Source: Mycolicibacter sinensis
GTDB lineage: Bacteria; Actinomycetota; Actinomycetes; Mycobacteriales; Mycobacteriaceae
NCBI RefSeq assembly: GCF_001667945.1
Contig: NZ_LZJK01000069.1
Coordinates: 1 to 42,130 of the forward strand
Direction of reading: 5' to 3'
Length of the DNA: 42,130 nt
The translations under genes and the position numbers were made by a program. Each line of letters begins with the position of its first letter. Positions within the stretch are counted from its first letter, which is position 1. The notes under the pieces were generated by a model that was not told the DNA's origin, did not search any database, and saw nothing but the letters and a program-made list of their open reading frames with translations. Shown here piece by piece: positions 34,940 through 42,130 of the stretch.

Positions 34940-36676
34940 TTAGATGTCGAGCCCCAGGAACGCGTCGCCCGGGTCCAGCAACGCGGAGGCGTCGAAGCCG
35001 CCGAACAGCGAACTCAGGTCGATGTTCCCGAACGGGGTCACGAAGATGTCGGTGACGGTGCCGTCGGCACCGTCCAGCCCCGGGATAGCGGAGTAGACGT
35101 TGGCGAACCCGCCACCGATGTTGAGAACGCTGTAGACCGAACCGACCGCCGGCAGGTCCGCGGCGTCGCCATCACCGGCGGTGACATCGTCGACGACGAA
35201 CGACGTGGTGGTCATGCCCAACAGCTGCGTCACCGTCTCCTGGCCGTGCACGCTGCCCAGCAGCTCGGCGTCGGCACCGGTGCCGTCGTAGATGTTGAAG
35301 TCCTGCGACGTCAACGGCAGCGGCAACCAGGTGCCACCGAGGTTGAGCCCGGGCGTCCCGCCGCCGATGTTCAGCAACGGCGGAGCTCCGACGGTCTGGT
35401 AGACGGGCGCAAAGCCCTCGGTTGCGTCATCCCCCGATCCGGTGAATGGGTCGAAGGTGGTACCGCCGATCGCGAAGGCCTGCTCTCCACCTGCGGCGGT
35501 GCCCGCCTGCAGACCGGTGAACGCAGCACCCGGGTCCAGCGGCGCGGACGCATCGATGCCGGCGAACAGAGAGCTCAGATCCATGCTGCCGAACGGGGTC
35601 ACGAAAACGTCGGTGATGGTGCCGTTTTCGCCCGGGGTGGCGACGTAGACGTTGGCGAATCCGCCGCCGAAGTTGAAGGCGTCATAGACCGTTCCCACCG
35701 CCGGCACGCCGTCGCCGTCGCCGCCGGTCACGACCAGTTGAGTGTTGGTCATGCCCAACAGGTTGGTCACGTCGACGCCGGTCGAGATGGTGCCGATCTG
35801 CGTGGCCTCATCCCCGGAACCGCTGTAGACGTCGAAGCTCTGGGTGGCCAGCGCGTTCCCGAGATGAGCCGGGTCGCCCAACGATGCGCCGCCGATGGCC
35901 AAGAACGGTGCCGCGCCGCCCAGCGCGGGGACTCCGGCGAAGCCCTCCGTCGTCGAGTCACCGGTGCCGGTGAACGGGTCGAGCGTGTAACCGCCGATCG
36001 CGAAGGCGTCGTCACCGCCGCCGGAGGCCCCCGCGTGCAGCGCGGCGAAGGCCTCGCCCGGCTGTAGCAGCGCCGAGGCGTCGATACCGGCGAACAACGA
36101 ACTCAGGTCCATGCTCCCGAACGGCGTCACGAAGGTGTCGGTGATGGTGGCGTCGGCACCGTCGGCTCCCGGGACGGCGGTGTAGATGTTGGCGAAGCCG
36201 CCGCCGAAGTTGAACACGTCGTACACCGAGCCGACTGTCGGCAGGTCCGCCGCGGACCCGCCCGCTGCGGCATCGGCTTCGGTGACCGTGAACTGAGTGT
36301 TGGTGAAACCCGCCAGGTTCGTCACGACAACGCTGGAGTTGATGCTGCCCAGGCTGGTGCCGTCAGCACCGTACACCTCGAAGTTCTGGGGGGCGATGGG
36401 CAGCAGGCCGGCGGGGTTACCGCCGCCGAGGGTCAACAGCGGCGGGCCGCTGGTGAGCGGGTGCACCAGGGAGAAACCCTCCACGTCCGTTCCGGTGACG
36501 TTGCTGAACGGATCGAAGGTGTAGCCACCGATCGTGAAGGCGTCGGCGCCGGTGGCGCTGGGACCCACCGGGTCCGCATCCGGGCCGCGGACCGCGACCG
36601 CCGCCTGCAGAAACGCCGCCGTCAGCAACCCGCCGCCGACGGTCAGACCTGCGGCTATCAACCGATAATGCATCAT
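34940..36676 (-). CDS. Secreted protein of three ~170-aa tandem repeats, 578 aa
   Basis: Function not recognised. The signal peptide is about residues 1-28 (MMHYRLIAAG, then hydrophobic, cleavage near AVA|VRG). The rest is three homologous units at 45-213, 223-389 and 399-576. Each contains, in order: AFxIGGxTFDPF, a TEGF/VEGF turn, PxLLxIGGG, xxQxFxVY, VTxLxGMTNTQxxVT, LPxVGSVYDxFNFGGGFANVY, ITDxFVTPFGxxDLSSLF and DASALLDPGxAFxGL. It is rich in Gly, Ala, Asp and Thr and has no Cys in the repeats, consistent with a beta-rich surface protein. ATG 36676 (MM) has AGGA about 8 nt upstream. A terminator sits 20 nt after the stop. Confidence 0.9.
   Translation of the reverse strand: MMHYRLIAAGLTVGGGLLTAAFLQAAVAVRGPDADPVGPSATGADAFTIGGYTFDPFSNVTGTDVEGFSLVHPLTSGPPLLTLGGGNPAGLLPIAPQNFEVYGADGTSLGSINSSVVVTNLAGFTNTQFTVTEADAAAGGSAADLPTVGSVYDVFNFGGGFANIYTAVPGADGADATITDTFVTPFGSMDLSSLFAGIDASALLQPGEAFAALHAGASGGGDDAFAIGGYTLDPFTGTGDSTTEGFAGVPALGGAAPFLAIGGASLGDPAHLGNALATQSFDVYSGSGDEATQIGTISTGVDVTNLLGMTNTQLVVTGGDGDGVPAVGTVYDAFNFGGGFANVYVATPGENGTITDVFVTPFGSMDLSSLFAGIDASAPLDPGAAFTGLQAGTAAGGEQAFAIGGTTFDPFTGSGDDATEGFAPVYQTVGAPPLLNIGGGTPGLNLGGTWLPLPLTSQDFNIYDGTGADAELLGSVHGQETVTQLLGMTTTSFVVDDVTAGDGDAADLPAVGSVYSVLNIGGGFANVYSAIPGLDGADGTVTDIFVTPFGNIDLSSLFGGFDASALLDPGDAFLGLDI
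34949..35482 (-). repeat. Repeat unit 3 of the secreted repeat protein
   Basis: Residues 399-576; FVTPFGNIDLSSLFGG at about 545-560 is the most diverged version. It is the longest unit, with an insertion around LNLGGTWLPLPL. Confidence 0.75.
35510..36010 (-). repeat. Repeat unit 2 of the secreted repeat protein
   Basis: Residues 223-389; shares FVTPFGSMDLSSLFAGIDAS with unit 1 exactly. The shared block is nearly identical at DNA level in all three units (36090s, 35560s, 35000s). Confidence 0.75.
36038..36544 (-). repeat. Repeat unit 1 of the secreted repeat protein
   Basis: Residues 45-213, immediately after the signal peptide and a short Pro/Asp linker. Confidence 0.75.
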
Positions 36677-36851
36677 TCGTGTGCTTCCTATCCCCTGCGT
36701 TCTCCACGGTCAGTGACTTACACCGCTGCGGTCAGCCGGTGTGCCACCGGTAACAACGGGACGAATACTACCCACGGGTAACCTAAATGTATAGATAGAC
36801 CATGCAGGTTTTTTTCATCTTTTTGACGAACGCAGCGTTGCGGTAATGCAC

Positions 36852-36873
36852 GCCGGCGGGTGACGCCGCCGGC
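36852..36873 (-). terminator. Hairpin directly after the acetyltransferase gene
   Basis: GCCGGCGG and CCGCCGGC form an 8-bp stem with a 6-nt loop, immediately after the stop codon in the direction of transcription. No U-tract. It probably ends the dinF-acetyltransferase transcript. The remaining 36677-36851 holds the repeat-protein promoter region and a CCGGTG-TGC-CACCGG inverted repeat (36736-36750), but no gene. Confidence 0.45.
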
Positions 36874-37434
36874 TCAGCGGATCCGCCGGATGACCCGGCA
36901 GGGATTCCCGACCGCGACAACGCCGGCCGGGATATCCCGCGTTACCACGCTGCCGGCGCCGACGACGCTGTCGGCTCCGATCGACACCCCCGGACAGACG
37001 ATCACGCCGGCCGCCAGCCAGACGTTGTCGCCGATGGTGATCGGCGCCGCCGACTCCCACCCGTCGCGCCGGGCATCGATGTCGTCGATCGGGTGCAGCG
37101 CCGTCAACAGCTGGACGCGCGGGCCGATCGAGACCTTATCGGCAATGGTGATGGGCGCGCAGTCGAGCATGATCGCGTCGTAGTTGATGAAGCACTCGGC
37201 GCCGATGCTGATGTATTTACCGTAGTCGCAGCAGAATCGGGGCATGACCACCGAATTGGCCCCGAAGCCCCCGAGCAGGTCGGCCAACACGCTGCGGCGG
37301 CGGTCCTCATCATCGGGGTGGCTGTCGTTGAACGCGGCCAGCAGGCGCTGACACGCCTGCCGGTCGGCCACCAGATCGGGGTCCTCGGGGCGATACAGCG
37401 CCCCGCTGAGCATCCGATCGCGGTGAGTCGCCAC
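36874..37434 (-). CDS. Maltose/galactoside O-acetyltransferase-family protein
   Basis: This 186-aa hexapeptide-repeat acetyltransferase of the Maa/LacA/NodL type transfers acetyl from acetyl-CoA to a sugar hydroxyl. The N-terminal helical Mac domain is at 4-58 (DRMLSGALYRPEDPDL). The left-handed beta helix spans about 75-180, with the catalytic His114 in LLTALHPID and the end signature GVVAVGNPCRVIRRI. GTG 37434 lies 11 bp after dinF's stop, and TAGGAT (37448-37443) overlaps that stop and is 8 nt from the GTG. That box may act as -10, or its AGGA as ribosome binding site. The sugar acceptor is unknown. Confidence 0.9.
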   Translation of the reverse strand: MATHRDRMLSGALYRPEDPDLVADRQACQRLLAAFNDSHPDDEDRRRSVLADLLGGFGANSVVMPRFCCDYGKYISIGAECFINYDAIMLDCAPITIADKVSIGPRVQLLTALHPIDDIDARRDGWESAAPITIGDNVWLAAGVIVCPGVSIGADSVVGAGSVVTRDIPAGVVAVGNPCRVIRRIR

Positions 37435-37445
37435 GGCAGCCGATC

Positions 37446-40221
<2,776 letters not shown>

Positions 40222-40222
<1 letters not shown>

Positions 40223-42130
40223 TACGTCCGCGCCTTCTCGACGAGCTCGTAGGTCTCGATGACGTCGCCTTCCTTGATGTCACTGTAGGTCAGCGTCAGA
40301 CCGCATTCGTAGCCGTCGCGGACCTCGGTGACGTCGTCCTTCTCCCGCCGCAGCGAGGAGACGGTGAGGTTGTCGGCGACCACCACCGAATCGCGCAGCA
40401 GCCGCGCCTTGGCGTTGCGGCGCATGACGCCGGAGGTGACCAGGCAGCCGGCGATGTTGCCCACCTTCGAAGACCGGAAGATGGCCCGGATCTCTGCCCG
40501 GCCCAGCTCCTTCTCCTCGAAGATCGGTTTGAGCATGCCCTTGAGCGCGCTCTCGATCTCATCGATGGCCTGGTAGATCACCGAGTAGTAGCGGATCTCC
40601 ACCCCGTCGCGGTTGGCCAGCTCGGTGGCCTTGCCCTCGGCGCGCACGTTGAAGCCGATGATGATCGCATCCGAGGCCGATGCCAGGTTGACGTTGGTCT
40701 CGGTGATACCACCGACTCCGCGGTCGATCACCCGCAGCGCCACCTCGTCGTCGACCTGGATGCCCATCAGGGCCTCTTCCAGCGCCTCGACGGTACCGGC
40801 GTTGTCGCCCTTGAGGATCAGGTTCAGCTGGCTGGTTTCCTTCAGCGCCGAGTCCAGGTCCTCCAGCGAGATCCGCTTGCGCGAGCGCGCCGCCAGGGCG
40901 TTGCGTTTGCGCGCGTTGCGCCGGTCGGCGATCTGGCGGGCGATCCGGTCCTCGTCGACGACGAGCAGGTTGTCGCCGGCGCCGGGCACCGAGGTGAAGC
41001 CGATGACCTGCACCGGCCGCGACGGCAGCGCCTCTTCGACGTCGTCGCCGTGCTCGTCGACCATGCGCCGCACCCGCCCGTAGGCGTCGCCGGCGACGAT
41101 CGAGTCGCCGACCCGCAGCGTGCCGCGCTGGATCAGCACGGTGGCCACCGGGCCGCGGCCGCGGTCCAGGTGCGCCTCGATCGCCACACCCTGGGCCTCC
41201 ATGTCGGGGTTGGCCCGCAGGTCCAGGGCGGCGTCGGCGGTCAGCAGCACCGCCTCCTCCAGGGCCGCGATGTTGGTGCCCTGCTTGGCCGAGATGTCGA
41301 CGAACATGGTGTCGCCACCGAATTCCTCAGGCACCAAGCCGTATTCGGTGAGCTGACCGCGAATCTTCTGCGGGTCAGCGCCTTCCTTGTCAATCTTGTT
41401 GACCGCCACCACGATCGGCACGTCGGCGGCCTGGGCGTGGTTGATCGCCTCCACCGTCTGCGGCATCACGCCGTCGTCGGCGGCGACCACCAGGATTGCG
41501 ATGTCGGTGGCCTTGGCGCCGCGGGCACGCATGGCGGTGAACGCCTCGTGACCGGGGGTGTCGATGAAGGTGATCAGCCGCTGCGAGCCGTCGAAGTCGA
41601 CGGCCACCTGGTAGGCGCCGATGTGCTGGGTGATGCCGCCGGCTTCGCCCTCGCGCACGTTGGCCTTGCGGATGGTGTCCAGCAGGCGGGTCTTGCCGTG
41701 GTCGACGTGACCCATCACCGTCACCACCGGCGGGCGGCTCTGCAGGTCGGCCTCGTCGCCGGCGTCTTCGCCGTAAGACAGGTCGAAGGACTCCAGCAGC
41801 TCGCGGTCCTCGTCCTCGGGCGAGACCACCTGCACGACGAAGTTCATCTCGCTGCCGAGCAGCTCCAGCGTCTCGTCACCGACCGACTGGGTGGCGGTGA
41901 CCATCTCACCGAGGTTGAACAGCGCCTGCACCAGCGCTGCCGGGTTGGCGTCGATCTTCTCGGCGAAGTCACTCAGCGACGCGCCGCGCGCCAGCCGGAT
42001 GGTCTCGCCGTTGCCGTGCGGCAACCGCACGCCACCGACGACCGGTGCCTGCATGTTCTCGTATTCGCTGCATCCGCCCGGCAAGCCGGAGCGCACCCGC
42101 ACCGACCACCTGCCCGACATCGGCGGGCCC
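40222..42130 (-). CDS. infB: Translation initiation factor IF-2, C-terminal ~630 aa (5' end outside window)
   Basis: IF-2 places fMet-tRNA on the 30S subunit and promotes subunit joining through GTP hydrolysis. Visible are: the conserved [20 protein letters not shown] block, the IF2 N-terminal-associated region, the G domain with GHVDHGKT (G1), DTPGH (G3) and NKID (G4), then domains II-IV to the C-terminus. Actinobacterial IF-2 is about 900 aa with a long Pro/Gly-rich N-terminus, so about 270 residues lie beyond the edge. Upstream of YENMQ the last ~65 bases read [18 protein letters not shown]. The usual Lys/Arg-rich linker is absent, so this end may be diverged or mis-joined. The stop overlaps rbfA by one base. 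Confidence 0.95.

Noticed and set aside
36736..36750. CCGGTG-TGC-CACCGG as a phage or integrase attachment site
   Set aside because: Short inverted repeat without integrase, tRNA or duplicated copy. At most a regulator site of the repeat protein.

Overview
This window is chromosomal DNA of a mycobacterium (family Mycobacteriaceae; species not resolvable by eye). The evidence is high GC, a PE/PPE pair, a 13E12-type HNH repeat, and a gene order that follows Mycobacterium tuberculosis (Mtb) Rv2771c-Rv2839c in broken blocks. Rv numbers are from memory of the Mtb H37Rv gene order, not from a search. Every boundary is read from the sequence. Where a start was chosen over another, the reason is given.

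Layout. 1-369: 3' end of a 13E12/DUF222-HNH gene. 0.4-2.7 kb: a small conserved gene, a small secreted cysteine protein, then Rv2771c-, Rv2772c- and dapB-like genes (lysine/diaminopimelate synthesis). 2.8-6.8 kb: an HSL-type esterase, then a three-gene redox unit: a PF10118 protein with a di-iron-like E/ExxH/E/ExxH pattern, an alpha/beta hydrolase and an FAD/[2Fe-2S] reductase. 7.1-8.6 kb: PE-PPE pair. 8.6-15.6 kb: conserved block of nitronate monooxygenase (Rv2781c), pepR, gpsI (PNPase), rpsO and ribF, with divergent sirR. 15.6-17.6 kb: second PF10118 paralogue and an AraC regulator. 17.6-23.1 kb: fatty acid degradation cassette (ltp1, SRPBCC, MaoC, SDR, fadE21) with a TetR regulator. 23.2-27.5 kb: CocE/NonD hydrolase and ATP-grasp ligase, with a divergent esterase. 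27.5-30.0 kb: truB-pptT-pptH, tightly overlapping. 30.2-32.4 kb: Rv2799- and Rv2800-like genes. 32.4-34.1 kb: accessory genes: a lipoprotein, a secreted protein ending in a His/Trp run, and a small ribbon-helix-helix-like protein. 34.1-36.7 kb: echA16-like crotonase, then a secreted protein made of three ~170-residue repeats. 36.9-42.1 kb: sugar O-acetyltransferase, dinF, cnpB/nrnA, rbfA and 5'-truncated infB.

How the genes work together. The housekeeping blocks cover RNA turnover and translation (gpsI, rpsO, truB, rbfA, infB), flavin synthesis (ribF), carrier-protein activation and de-activation (pptT/pptH) and DAP synthesis (dapB). The accessory blocks are lipid-centred: beta-oxidation enzymes, esterases, and the PF10118/reductase unit that could be an undescribed oxygenase. 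Many genes begin 6-8 nt after a TANNNT -10 hexamer, the layout of leaderless mycobacterial mRNAs. The clearest case is the ribF/sirR divergence, where two -10 boxes share the same central TA. No tRNA, rRNA, CRISPR array or complete insertion sequence was seen.
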